Assembly (NCBI GenBank): GCA_944322345.1
Contig: CALUOO010000001.1
Coordinates: 310,001 to 374,000 of the forward strand
Direction of reading: 5' to 3'
Source: an uncultured Bacteroides sp.
GTDB lineage: Bacteria > Bacteroidota > Bacteroidia > Bacteroidales > Bacteroidaceae
Length of the DNA: 64,000 nt
Numbering within the stretch: position 1 is the stretch's first letter; each line of letters opens with the position of its first letter. Below, one piece after another: positions 55,130-63,757 of the stretch. Position numbers and translations under genes: made by a program. Below the pieces are notes generated by a model. That model worked only from the letters and a program-made list of their open reading frames with translations. It did no database searches and had not been told where the DNA came from.

Positions 55130-56095
55130 CTATTTACAATCCCAATACCCATCACTAATACATTCATGTAAGCAATCCGCACATTTAGAAATCCCCCAAG
55201 TAGAACCTGAATGAGGCTTACTTAATTCTGGGTCTTCCATGCATTGGGTATACTTTTCTGCACAATACTTACGTTTCTCCAATTCTTCATTTGTCGTATC
55301 TTCATCTTTACAAGTTATAACTTCATACATTACCGTACCTGCAACAACAACAGTCACTACAGAAGCAACAATCTCACCAAAAGGTGTTGGTTCTCCGACT
55401 GCAATAGTCCACACAGTCGTCAAAAAAGATTGGCATCCAAACGGAACATCAATTACCCCACCTTCCACTGCGCGAGTTTTAACTTGCACCGATTGAAAGT
55501 CATTATAATCATGCGGAGTTCTTAACATCAAACCTTCAGTTTTCATCTCTGAAATTGTCTGCACACTAAAATATAAGACAGAAATTATATTTAATAATCT
55601 CTCCTGTTCTATTTCAGGAACATGCAAACATATGTCTTCTTTTAGAACAACTAAACGTTTTAATAAATCATCATATGAAGAACTTTCTTTACATTCATTA
55701 ATAATTTTATTTATGAAATCTATCTGAATTGCAGTTAACATTTGATACTTTTCTGCAAAATCAGAAGCACTCATTTGTAGTAGAAATTTCGTTTGTGCAG
55801 AACGAGTCTGATTTGTTTTAGGATTTGCAGCACACCAGTCCGAATAGAAACGTTCACGAAAATCCACAGAATCAGGTATTTCTGAATAATCTATACCTCT
55901 CTCTACCATATTTGTCACTGTTGCTCTTATTTCTGCAGCAATAGCTCTACCGTAAGCTTCTATTTCTATAGGAAGCCTCATTTCAACTTGTTTTCCTCTG
56001 TCTTTAATAATAAACATTTCATCTACAAAATCATCTTGTGAACATCCTTGTGTCAAGAGTACCACTAAAGACACTAAAAAAAATAATCTCTTCAT
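55130..56095 (-). CDS. Cys-rich lipoprotein of unknown function
   Basis: 321 residues. Lipobox LTQGC (Cys 18). A helical middle (60-200) is followed by a hydrophobic, Gly/Val-rich stretch at about 235-260 (IVASVVTVVVAGTVMYEV) and a Cys-rich tail of about 60 residues with at least seven Cys (TCKDED, YCAEKYTQCM, SKCADCLHEC, YWDCK). A cleavable signal, a second hydrophobic segment and a disulfide-rich end look like a precursor with a folded Cys-rich peptide. I do not recognise the family. It sits among thioredoxin-like genes. Confidence 0.6.
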   Translation of the reverse strand: MKRLFFLVSLVVLLTQGCSQDDFVDEMFIIKDRGKQVEMRLPIEIEAYGRAIAAEIRATVTNMVERGIDYSEIPDSVDFRERFYSDWCAANPKTNQTRSAQTKFLLQMSASDFAEKYQMLTAIQIDFINKIINECKESSSYDDLLKRLVVLKEDICLHVPEIEQERLLNIISVLYFSVQTISEMKTEGLMLRTPHDYNDFQSVQVKTRAVEGGVIDVPFGCQSFLTTVWTIAVGEPTPFGEIVASVVTVVVAGTVMYEVITCKDEDTTNEELEKRKYCAEKYTQCMEDPELSKPHSGSTWGISKCADCLHECISDGYWDCK

Positions 56096-56116
56096 AATAG
56101 TTTATAATTTATTTAG

Positions 56117-57178
56117 TTACATTATATTGGCCAATATTTTCACATATAATATAGGAATATTTATTGCATTAGAAGTAATAAATACATCACGAATAATTTC
56201 ACCTTGCTGCTCTGTTTTGAAAGTAATATGTACCTTAGCTGAATCTTTTGAAGAAATATTAAAATCATCAGTTCCATCAAGTTTTAAGCAAGTACAACTT
56301 TTAAATATTTTATACACTTTCAATGGAAGTTTCCCATCATTATATATAGTGATATCAAAAGGAATAGTTTCACCTACTTTATGATTAGACAATGTTATTA
56401 CTTCCTCACGAACTCGGATATTAGGCTCATTACTTATATCAAACTTGGGATTTATAGTTTTCTTTGCTTTAATAAATTCATCTTTATACAAACTTAAAAA
56501 ATAAGGGGTTTCCAATTTAATCATATTTTCTGCCATTAATTTAGCATTAATTGTATCATTATTTATCATATTACCCAAAATTCCTAAATAGTAAGGATAT
56601 GGATATTTTAATGAATCTAATATAGAATCATTTAATTCTGTAAATATTCCTTGCTCTAAATCTATATTGCACTTCAAAATCTGATCAAATAATGGAATAA
56701 TCTGTTCTTTCTTTTTGTTAAAACGATTAACATAATGAAATTCCGTTTTTTCCTCCTTTAATAAAGCATTTTTAGTATATAAAAAAGATTCTTTTGTAGC
56801 ACCCGGAATTAAATCAATAAGCGTACCATTAGACGAAAAAACGCATGTTAAAGGCAAAGAAATTGGACATAACCATTTTACATACCATTCAGCTATTGGA
56901 GCATTAACATCAACTATATTATAAATAGCGTTCTCTAATGGAAGGACATTTTCCAATTTTTGCCTATATTGGTTAGACGACTTCTGAGTAGAGTCTAATA
57001 ATATTACACAATAATTCCATCTATGTTGACTCGCTATAGCGTGAGTATTTTCAATGCTTTGATTATAATAAATATTTTGTTCTTTATTAGAGTCACAGCC
57101 CCAAGTAAATAAAATACTCAAAAAAAAGATTCTCAATAACACCAAGTTCAACTGTTTTTTAATGCATAAAACCATCAT
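56117..57178 (-). CDS. DUF1573 lipoprotein with N-terminal thioredoxin-like region
   Basis: 353 residues. Lipoprotein signal (LFTWGC). Residues about 55-130 resemble a thioredoxin-like fold (WNYCVILLDSTQ, WYVKWLCPISLPLTCVFSSNGTLID) without a clean CxxC. The C-terminal DUF1573 domain at about 260-350 has NHKVGETIPFDITIYNDGK, FKSCTCLKLDG and KVHITFKTEQQGEI. DUF1573 proteins are envelope proteins of unknown role, often beside TlpA-like proteins. It starts the AT-rich run. Confidence 0.75.
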   Translation of the reverse strand: MMVLCIKKQLNLVLLRIFFLSILFTWGCDSNKEQNIYYNQSIENTHAIASQHRWNYCVILLDSTQKSSNQYRQKLENVLPLENAIYNIVDVNAPIAEWYVKWLCPISLPLTCVFSSNGTLIDLIPGATKESFLYTKNALLKEEKTEFHYVNRFNKKKEQIIPLFDQILKCNIDLEQGIFTELNDSILDSLKYPYPYYLGILGNMINNDTINAKLMAENMIKLETPYFLSLYKDEFIKAKKTINPKFDISNEPNIRVREEVITLSNHKVGETIPFDITIYNDGKLPLKVYKIFKSCTCLKLDGTDDFNISSKDSAKVHITFKTEQQGEIIRDVFITSNAINIPILYVKILANIM

Positions 57179-57236
57179 ATTTGCATATAAATTAGAATAT
57201 TTTAATTGTTTTCATTTTAATTCTTATTTTTCGTTT

Positions 57237-57653
57237 TTACTTTTCATTTGATTCTTTACAACCCACACTCGCCAACACTGCCGCTATTACCTTGGGACTA
57301 AGATCCAATGTAGTCATTGACGAAGTCAAAGCTTTAAACATTTCCGAATGCGTTTTCCCGGTGCTCGTCTTGTCTGCTTCCTCACGGCTCATTGTCTTCA
57401 GCAGTTTCTGATACTCCGCATGGACGTCTTTATACACGATATACGTCCTTGAGTTCATAACCTTTTCAACCAACGGACGTTCTTCCTTACTCACTTTCAG
57501 ATGGTCTAACATCTCTTCGTGAGTCAATACCCGATTCGCCTCCGATTTGGCAACTTTACTTGAGCTGCATCCCGGCATCAGCACACTGGCACTTGTCAGC
57601 ATCAATACCATTCCAAACATAAGAGCCAAGCTCTTTCCTCTTTTTTTGTGCAT
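57237..57653 (-). CDS. small lipoprotein-like protein, unknown
   Basis: 138 residues. Basic start (MHKKRGK), hydrophobic 8-27, lipobox LMPGC. A helical body (LTHEEMLDHLKVSKEERPLVEKV split by turns) and a tail ending VGCKES. Not recognised. 58 bases downstream of the DUF1573 gene in position, with its own upstream spacer of 129 bases carrying a simple repeat. Confidence 0.55.
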   Translation of the reverse strand: MHKKRGKSLALMFGMVLMLTSASVLMPGCSSSKVAKSEANRVLTHEEMLDHLKVSKEERPLVEKVMNSRTYIVYKDVHAEYQKLLKTMSREEADKTSTGKTHSEMFKALTSSMTTLDLSPKVIAAVLASVGCKESNEK

Positions 57654-57734
57654 AAATGAATCATTTAAAAATTAATAATTTAGTTATTTAATATTGTGAG
57701 TCTTTCTGTTGAAGCAAAGCCACGACCTACAAAC

Positions 57735-57776
57735 TCATAAACTTAAAAACTTACAAACTCATAAACTCATAAACAA
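57735..57776. repeat. degenerate AAACTCATAAACTTA simple repeat
   Basis: Plus-strand AAACTCATAAACTTAAAAAC-type units, the reverse complement of the AAGTTTTTGAG tracts elsewhere. Confidence 0.5.
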
Positions 57777-57782
57777 AATCCT

Positions 57783-59810
57783 CTACTTCCACACCTGTTT
57801 TCCCTCTTCATACGTAAATATCCGTTCCTGATTTCCACGAGAGTGATTCATCAACAGCAGCAACGCCCCCTTCGGTACACCTTCGTAGACCAATGAATCC
57901 AGCATCGCCGTCTGCTCTCCCAACGATTTCCAGCGTTTGCCCGCACAATAGAACAGTTCGTAATCGTCCAGCGGACGGACATAATTGTCGCGGTTTGCCG
58001 GAGTATAGACAATGCGCTCTATCCGTCGGGGCGTACCGAGATCCAAGCCTGCCCAACCACCTTCCGGCTCTATATAGTCGAACGAAGTCTCCGTGCTGCC
58101 ATCGAACACATTGGGGTATTCGTGCGAACCGTCTTTCTGGTAGCAGCCGGGCGTGCCGATGGGAGTTCCCCTCAAAGGCAACAGCCCTTCCGCTGCATAA
58201 AACTCCACCTCTGCCACGCAGCTATGCGACTTCTTGGGTCCCATATAGCGCACATAGCGATAGGGACGGGAGGGAGCTGCAAGGCGTACCTCCGTGCGAA
58301 GCCGTTCGGGCTTCACCGCAATGGTGTGGAGCACCTCTTTCCGGCGGAAGTCAGGGTCATTGCTCCCTTCAAATACTCCGCCCACCATGCGCTTCTGGAA
58401 TGTCTCGTCGTTGTGCAAAGGATACTTGGCATACAGGACAACCCGTTCCGCGCTGTCGGACGGAGTAAAGAAAGAGAATCTATTGGAAACACGAATTTCA
58501 AACGGGTCAGTCCAGAAACGGAGGCGTCCCTTTTCGTAGGTAGCCACCCGCATCACGTTGCCGGTCTGTATGTCGGGGAAAGCCATCCGGCGGCGGTCGA
58601 ACACCGTCCATGCCACCGGCTCCCAGTCCATGCGGGTACTGGCGCAGAGGTAGGCGATGCGCGAACGGGGCTCACCGGGATAAAGGGCATCCGTCGGGAC
58701 TACCATCTCCTTTTTATAATAGTCGGTATAGAGTGCCGTAACGTCCTGCAGGTGCGGGTCGGCAAAGATGCCCGTTGCCACGCTGTCCAGCCGTTGCATC
58801 TCCTCCTGCATCCGGCGGTTGACACCGAACGTGGTGCGGTAGACTTTGGTTTTGGCAAGCTTGTAGGGATTGCCTGCTCCCGCCTGCTTCAGCCGTTCGG
58901 GATACTCCGAAGTGTATAGCGCCCCGTATTTGTCGGTAAACGCCAGCCACTGGTGACCACCGTTGCCGCCGCCATGAAGCGGCAGGAAGTCGACGGCACA
59001 GGGAATGCCCAACGCACGGCATACATACACTACATAGTCGGACAATTCGCGGCAACTGCCGGAACGGGCGGCAAGCGCCACCCGAGGTCCCACATGGGGC
59101 AATTCGTCGCCCGGTCCGGTAGTGGTGAAGAAACGGGATTCCCTCCGAAGGGTGTCTATCAGGATGCGTGCCGCCGCAGCCGGATCTTCGTTACCGGACA
59201 CGGAATCCAACCGAAAAGTATTGAGCTTGGGGTTATACTTCCGGTAGATTTCTTCGCGCCAGTCGGCAAGCGTCTCGTTGCCGATGCGGTGAGGAAGGAT
59301 GTATTCGCAGAAGTCGGCAAAGGAGACATTCTTGCCCCACGGCTGCTCACGCCACACCTTAAACGCCCATTCGATGTTGCGGCAGAGGTAGGCGGAATCC
59401 ACCGTCTCGATGTCGCAATAGCGTTCCAGCTTTGCCAACGAGAACTCCCCGTAGCGTCCCTTGATTTCGTTGAGCAACTGTTGGGGCGTCATTCCCTGTC
59501 GGCGTGCCTCTTGCAAGCGCTCAAAATAAGAGAGGTAGTGGTCGAGCAACTCTCCTTTATAATAGGTGTACGATGGCATATTCTCTATCAGAAAACAGGC
59601 GGCACGGTATTTCAGGCTGTCTGCCGGATGCAACCGATAGCGGCGAAGCACCTTTTCAAGCTCCGTCCGGTTCTCTCCGGCACGACGGAGCGCCACTTCC
59701 AAGTAGGAGGAATCGGCAATTTTATCTTGCTTAGGTGAACAAGCCACAACAAACAAGAGAAACAACCAAATCCATGTAAAATGAAACAATATTTTACTGG
59801 TATTTTTCAT
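57783..59810 (-). CDS. lipoprotein with transglutaminase-like core and discoidin-like C-terminus
   Basis: 675 residues. Lipobox VVAC (Cys 24). Helical N-terminal part to about 190, transglutaminase-like core at about 200-300 with the likely triad Cys253 (RSGSCRELSDYV), His286 (GGHQWLAF) and Asp293. Two beta-sandwich parts follow, the last like a discoidin/F5-8 domain (PYRYVRYMGPKKSHSCVAEVEF, DGSTETSFDYIEP, RIERIVYTPANRDNYVRP). Possible role: cysteine peptidase or cross-linker on the cell surface. GC-rich compared with its upstream neighbours. Confidence 0.8.
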   Translation of the reverse strand: MKNTSKILFHFTWIWLFLLFVVACSPKQDKIADSSYLEVALRRAGENRTELEKVLRRYRLHPADSLKYRAACFLIENMPSYTYYKGELLDHYLSYFERLQEARRQGMTPQQLLNEIKGRYGEFSLAKLERYCDIETVDSAYLCRNIEWAFKVWREQPWGKNVSFADFCEYILPHRIGNETLADWREEIYRKYNPKLNTFRLDSVSGNEDPAAAARILIDTLRRESRFFTTTGPGDELPHVGPRVALAARSGSCRELSDYVVYVCRALGIPCAVDFLPLHGGGNGGHQWLAFTDKYGALYTSEYPERLKQAGAGNPYKLAKTKVYRTTFGVNRRMQEEMQRLDSVATGIFADPHLQDVTALYTDYYKKEMVVPTDALYPGEPRSRIAYLCASTRMDWEPVAWTVFDRRRMAFPDIQTGNVMRVATYEKGRLRFWTDPFEIRVSNRFSFFTPSDSAERVVLYAKYPLHNDETFQKRMVGGVFEGSNDPDFRRKEVLHTIAVKPERLRTEVRLAAPSRPYRYVRYMGPKKSHSCVAEVEFYAAEGLLPLRGTPIGTPGCYQKDGSHEYPNVFDGSTETSFDYIEPEGGWAGLDLGTPRRIERIVYTPANRDNYVRPLDDYELFYCAGKRWKSLGEQTAMLDSLVYEGVPKGALLLLMNHSRGNQERIFTYEEGKQVWK

Positions 59811-59958
59811 GAACTAAAGATAAAAGTGATCCTCAAAATGTGGATATGCAATCAAAAACACCCTGTCATCCTAAACAAAGCGAAGTATGACACACATGCC
59901 AAGATTCTTCACGTTGAGAATGGCAGGATGTTAATTTAGAAAACTCCTTGTTACTATA

Positions 59959-60582
59959 TTATTTAAAACCGACAGTAACGATAGCACCATTACCTGCATG
60001 TTTTCTTGCATCAACAGAAATCTGTTTTCCAGCTTGAACACTAACTTCTTTAGAGGCTTCAGTATACATAAACCCCGACAGAGTAACAGAAATATCTCCA
60101 CTGAGCACTACGCTCCAGGCTGGCGAAGTACCACGTGCTATCACTGTCAATTTATTACTTGCCGGAGTAAACTTTGCAGAACCATCTGATACATTATATC
60201 CCATAGTTATAGTAGGATAACTGGTTGAACCCTCTGAACGAGTTTTAATACTTCGGACACTAAAATCAGATATTCCCACTGATGATGAAGGTTCCAATAC
60301 AACGGTAGGTATTCCTTTCTCTTCTGACTCGTCAAGGCTCTGATTAACCATGTCAATATCAGAGATGAGAGTATTATAAAACTCTTTAGAAATTCCCAGC
60401 TTCAATGCTTCGCTACTAGACAAATCAAGTATATATCTTCTATCTTTGACCTGCAAATAGGGAAGTATTTTCTCATTTGCCGCTTGAATATCGTCTAACA
60501 TTCCATCAGACTCAACCTGTTGTTCCTGAGAACATGCCATGAACAAAGGCAATATTAAACACAAACCTAATAACTGTTTCAT
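59959..60582 (-). CDS. lipoprotein with short N-terminal repeat domain and beta C-terminus
   Basis: 207 residues. Lipobox LFMAC. Residues about 35-95 (YLQVKDRRYILDLSSSEALKLGI) are a helical domain also found in the next protein upstream. A Ser/Gly beta-rich C-terminal domain follows (STSYPTITMGYNVSDGS, VVLSGDISVTLSGF). Its ATG overlaps the upstream stop by 4 bases (ATGA). Surface protein of unknown role. Confidence 0.6.
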   Translation of the reverse strand: MKQLLGLCLILPLFMACSQEQQVESDGMLDDIQAANEKILPYLQVKDRRYILDLSSSEALKLGISKEFYNTLISDIDMVNQSLDESEEKGIPTVVLEPSSSVGISDFSVRSIKTRSEGSTSYPTITMGYNVSDGSAKFTPASNKLTVIARGTSPAWSVVLSGDISVTLSGFMYTEASKEVSVQAGKQISVDARKHAGNGAIVTVGFK

Positions 60583-60911
60583 TTTTTATTCTCCTTCTTT
60601 TTCTTATAAAATTCTTGTGGGTCGGATAACGAAAACTGTGTTACGCCATCTTCTATCGCCTCCCGAATCCCCTGATTAACATTTGAAATGCACTCTTCCA
60701 GCTCTTGAAAACCTCTTTCGGAAATACCCTTCTGGAGTGCTTCCTCTTTTGAAAGAGTAAATACATACGTGCTGTCAACCAACTTTAAGTACTTGTAAAG
60801 GGTGTCAGCCTCGCTTTGAGAATATTGATAAGGTGTAACAGATACATCTTCCTGTTGATTGCTTGCGCATCCACCAATAATCAGTGACAAAAAAATAATC
60901 CAGTTTTTCAT
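60579..60911 (-). CDS. short lipoprotein sharing the N-terminal domain of its neighbour
   Basis: 110 residues. Lipobox IIGGC. The body YLKLVDSTYVFTLSKEEALQKGI...NVNQGI parallels residues 38-95 of the protein encoded downstream, showing tandem duplication. It ends in a Lys-rich tail (FYKKKKENKK) without the beta domain. Operon with the downstream gene. Function unknown. Confidence 0.6.
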   Translation of the reverse strand: MKNWIIFLSLIIGGCASNQQEDVSVTPYQYSQSEADTLYKYLKLVDSTYVFTLSKEEALQKGISERGFQELEECISNVNQGIREAIEDGVTQFSLSDPQEFYKKKKENKK

Positions 60912-61040
60912 TGTACCTCCTTTTATTTAAATATGATTATAAACAGCATTCTTTTGATGTACGTCAAAGATAAAGAAGAAAAAATCATTCCACAAGCAGG
61001 TATGACAGATTATTTTTCGTATCTTACTAATTATCAGACG

Positions 61041-61092
61041 TGTGACAAGGTGTGACAATTGTAAATACCTCTAAATTGTCACACTTGTCACA
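61041..61092. repeat. long inverted repeat of TGTGACAA units
   Basis: TGTGACAAGGTGTGACAATT (61041-61060) pairs with 61074-61092 with one bulged base. Each arm holds two TGTGACA half-sites in tandem. Confidence 0.6.
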
Positions 61093-61270
61093 GCGTATTA
61101 TACCCAATTCTGACCGAAAAAATATATAAACATGGTTTTTGAGTTTGTAAGTTTGCAAGTTCATAAGTTATCGTTTTACCTTAACTCAAAAACTTATAAA
61201 CTCAAAAGTATTCCCGCTGTTCTCTGTCTTTATTGCCAGCGATAGAAAGATTATTCATTTTGCCTCTAAT

Positions 61271-61380
61271 CCTTTTTCCGTATCACTTAAGTAATCCTTT
61301 CGTATCACATAAGTGTTACGAAAGGTCAACCTAAGTGATACGAAAGGTTGACTATTGTGATACGAAAGAAAAATGCAAAA
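61271..61380. repeat. 22-bp-period array C (five units, head-to-head)
   Basis: Units at 61271, 61293, 61315, 61337 and 61359 keep a 22-bp step. The first two carry CCTTT(TC)CG (core inverted), the next two carry CGAAAGGT, and the last is worn (CGAAAG). Around the switch the sequence TCCTTTCGTATCAC-ATAA-GTGTTACGAAAGGT is near-palindromic. The outer sequence differs from arrays A and B, but period and core agree. Confidence 0.75.
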
Positions 61381-61521
61381 GAAAATCGATAAACATCGTA
61401 AAACAGAGAAATAATACAGCATCACACAAGACATAAAATCAGAAACTATTCAAACAATCTATTCGCTCTTTTCATTTATTTTTTATTAATTTGCGCTACA
61501 TTGAAAACAAATAAAAACAAA

Positions 61522-62208
61522 ATGAAACAAACACACTTGAAGGCAGGCATTGCCTGCGCATTGGGCATACTGCTGGGCATCTACAGCTGCCAAAACAATT
61601 CTTTCTACGACATGACGGAAGAGAACATGCTGCAACACGGAAACGTTGTTGCCCGGAATGCAGGATTAAGAGCATACTCGCCGGTAGACTCCATCCTTGC
61701 ATCGGACGAAATATGGGAATTTAAGGAAGCCGGCGACCGGTTGGCAGAAAAATTTGATGCCTATGTGGCTACTTTAAGCGAAGAAGCTTACAATGAAATG
61801 GTGGCACACATGGAGGATGATGACTACATGGCAGCCCTCTTCGAAAAAGCGGATGTGGCAAAAGAGGGAGAAGCCGTGGACAAAGCACTGGAAAAGCTGT
61901 ATGCCAACACCGGATACCTCAGACTTAGCAAAGCGGAGCAGACGGAACTGTTTGAACAACTGGCAAGAAGCAACACCGCTATCCGGACTTCACCACTGAA
62001 AACACGGACAGAAAACGAAGCTGCCTGCCGGACAAAAAGAGATGAAGCATACGCAGAGGCGGATAGGGAATATTATCAGGAACTGGAGGATTGTAAACGT
62101 TATACATTTAATTACGAAAATTGTAAAAACAAAGCTACAGCAAGAAAAAATAAAAAATACAAAGACGCTAACGACGAGTATGAAGCATGTTTAAAAGCTG
62201 GCAAATAA
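61522..62208 (+). CDS. lipoprotein with charged helical tail, unknown
   Basis: 228 residues from the ATG at 61522 (the frame opens at a TTG, 61501). Lipobox IYSC. Helical acidic body (LAEKFDAYVATLSEEAYNEMV in parts) and a highly charged Cys-containing tail (EAACRTKRDEAYAEADREYY, EDCKRYTFNYENCKNKATA). The regular spacing of Cys in the tail resembles the exported Cys-rich protein at 55130, without sequence identity. Its 3' end overlaps the next gene by 22 bases. Confidence 0.6.
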   Translation: MKQTHLKAGIACALGILLGIYSCQNNSFYDMTEENMLQHGNVVARNAGLRAYSPVDSILASDEIWEFKEAGDRLAEKFDAYVATLSEEAYNEMVAHMEDDDYMAALFEKADVAKEGEAVDKALEKLYANTGYLRLSKAEQTELFEQLARSNTAIRTSPLKTRTENEAACRTKRDEAYAEADREYYQELEDCKRYTFNYENCKNKATARKNKKYKDANDEYEACLKAGK

Positions 62209-62474
62209 AAACAGGATTCTACATTATTTTATACAACCTTGTCTGCTGGATAGAGATAATTCTTTGCAATTTATACATTTCAGGGACAGATGGCTTTTAT
62301 ATGAATTTGCTCATCGAGTTTGTTGACTTACTTTCGTGGATAGTCACGATAGTAGGTGCTATCCGTTCCATGCCTCCCAATCCATACTCAAGCGTAAGGG
62401 TATTCTACTACATGGCAGGATTTGGAGGGATGTTGGGAACGATGCACTGGTTGTGGAACTTATTGGACTTCTAA
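62187..62474 (+). CDS. small membrane protein, unknown
   Basis: 95 residues with about two to three hydrophobic segments (FYIILYNLVCWIEIILCNLY, LIEFVDLLSWIVTIVGAI, MAGFGGMLGTMHWLW). It overlaps the upstream lipoprotein gene by 22 bases, which suggests translational coupling, and overlaps the convergent regulator gene by 4 bases. Confidence 0.55.
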   Translation: MFKSWQIKTGFYIILYNLVCWIEIILCNLYISGTDGFYMNLLIEFVDLLSWIVTIVGAIRSMPPNPYSSVRVFYYMAGFGGMLGTMHWLWNLLDF

Positions 62475-63298
62475 TGCAACGAACGTAGGAATTGCTCCAG
62501 TTTGCCTCCCACATTGTCCAACTTGATGCCTGTTTTTTTGGCAATTCTCGACTTTGCTTTTCGGTAAGTTTCGTCGGAAAGAGCTAAAATTTTCTGAATT
62601 TCGGCCGATGTTTTGCCGTGCCGAATCAGAAAACAGATCAGAATCTCGCGGGAAGTCAACGAACGGTTCACATTTCCTTCAAGCCAATTGGAGAGAGGTT
62701 GGTCTATCGTGCAACAATGCTTTGCCAAGGGAGTTTCAAGGCTGGCGAGTTCCGACGAAATTTTATGTCCGTCCATCATGTTGCCAAATACGAAGTCAAG
62801 CTGTTCCGGTAACACCTCCACAGAATCCTTTTCTGTTTTGCCACACTCCAACGGACACTTTTGTCTCCCAGTCTTCATCACCCTCCGGATGCTGACAAAA
62901 AGGATGCTTCCGCAGACAGCTACGGCCAACAGGCGCAACAGCACCTCGTCCATTTCCGGTTCTACCTGCCCGGCTGCATCGGGAAGCGGAACAGGAGAAA
63001 AGTCACATGCCACAATCCATATCAATGCAGCCACCACCTGCAGATTAATGAGACGTCCCATCAGCAAAGGGGTATCCGACTCACGATAAGTCCAGCACAA
63101 AGCCATAGAAAAAAGTATAGTACGGCATACCATCGACAGAATGGAAGAGACTAAAGATTCCTGCGAAGAAGGGACAAAGACTTCGCAAACATAAATGCCG
63201 GCAAGCACCAGCACACACAAAGCGCCTCCGGCCAGACGTTGCTTCAACGTATTGGGGGAGGTAAGTCTTACTTGATCGGGAAGAGCAAACAGCTTCAT
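62471..63298 (-). CDS. membrane-bound LuxR-type regulator
   Basis: 275 residues. Four membrane helices at about 23-42, 48-70, 83-100 and 118-137, a linker, and a C-terminal LuxR/GerE-like helix-turn-helix (about 208-265: LTSREILICFLIRHGKTSAE, ILALSDETYRKAKSRIAKKTG). A DNA-binding domain attached to a membrane domain without a kinase or receiver suggests a one-component membrane sensor. Convergent with the small membrane-protein gene. Confidence 0.75.
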   Translation of the reverse strand: MKLFALPDQVRLTSPNTLKQRLAGGALCVLVLAGIYVCEVFVPSSQESLVSSILSMVCRTILFSMALCWTYRESDTPLLMGRLINLQVVAALIWIVACDFSPVPLPDAAGQVEPEMDEVLLRLLAVAVCGSILFVSIRRVMKTGRQKCPLECGKTEKDSVEVLPEQLDFVFGNMMDGHKISSELASLETPLAKHCCTIDQPLSNWLEGNVNRSLTSREILICFLIRHGKTSAEIQKILALSDETYRKAKSRIAKKTGIKLDNVGGKLEQFLRSLH

Positions 63299-63374
63299 TT
63301 TATCGGTACATAGTAGTTTCTGTTACAAATAAAAGAATAATCTTTGCAAATTCCAAAAAAAATAAAGGCGGGGA

Positions 63375-63749
63375 CACCACAGATTACCCAGATTTTCACA
63401 GATTAGCGCGAATTATTTAGCCAATGAAAATTTTTTCCATCGCGCAGCCTCCGGCATCATCGGGCAGACGTAAGCAAGGCGCAGGCTGTGAGGCGTGAAA
63501 AAGCACAGACTGTCTGAGCGAAGAGAGTTTCTGAGCTTTAGCCGAACAGACAAGACGGTAGCTGGAAAGATGCAGACGGCAACCTTTCTTTTTGGTAGCT
63601 TTTTCGTTCGTTTACACGAAAGAAAAAGTACAGTAAACTCTAAATTTATTACAGACTATCCGGACATAAAGAAAGCGGATTAGCGCAGATTTCCGCAAAT
63701 AAAAATATTTGCCAATAGTAATCTGCGTTAATCCGCGTAATCTGTGGTG
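63375..63749. repeat. intergenic element bounded by 13-bp inverted repeats
   Basis: CACCACAGATTAC (63375-63387) and GTAATCTGTGGTG (63737-63749) bound about 350 bases. GATTAGCGC occurs near both ends as a direct repeat (63401-63409 and 63678-63686). Inside is the imperfect hairpin GTAGCTTTTTCGTTCG...CGAAAGAAAAAGTAC (about 63593-63632). The CACAGATTANNC-type sequence is a dispersed Bacteroidota repeat; no transposase is present. The short open frame inside is probably not coding. Confidence 0.6.
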
Positions 63750-63757
63750 GATTATAC

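Larger units (their letters stand above)
60912..61521. other. intergenic region with hairpin, simple repeat and array C
   Basis: About 610 bases between divergent genes. It holds a long TGTGACAA hairpin (61041-61092), an AAGTTTTTGAG-type tract with its mirror (61137-61211), 22-bp array C (61271-61380) and a TTAATTTG -7-like box near 61484. No gene seen. Confidence 0.6.

Noticed and set aside
58122..59738. Plus-strand frames opposite the transglutaminase gene
   Set aside because: Antisense shadows in a GC-rich gene, no domains.
63495..63683. 62-codon open frame inside the inverted-repeat element
   Set aside because: It spans the hairpin and repeat sequence and shows no protein-like pattern.
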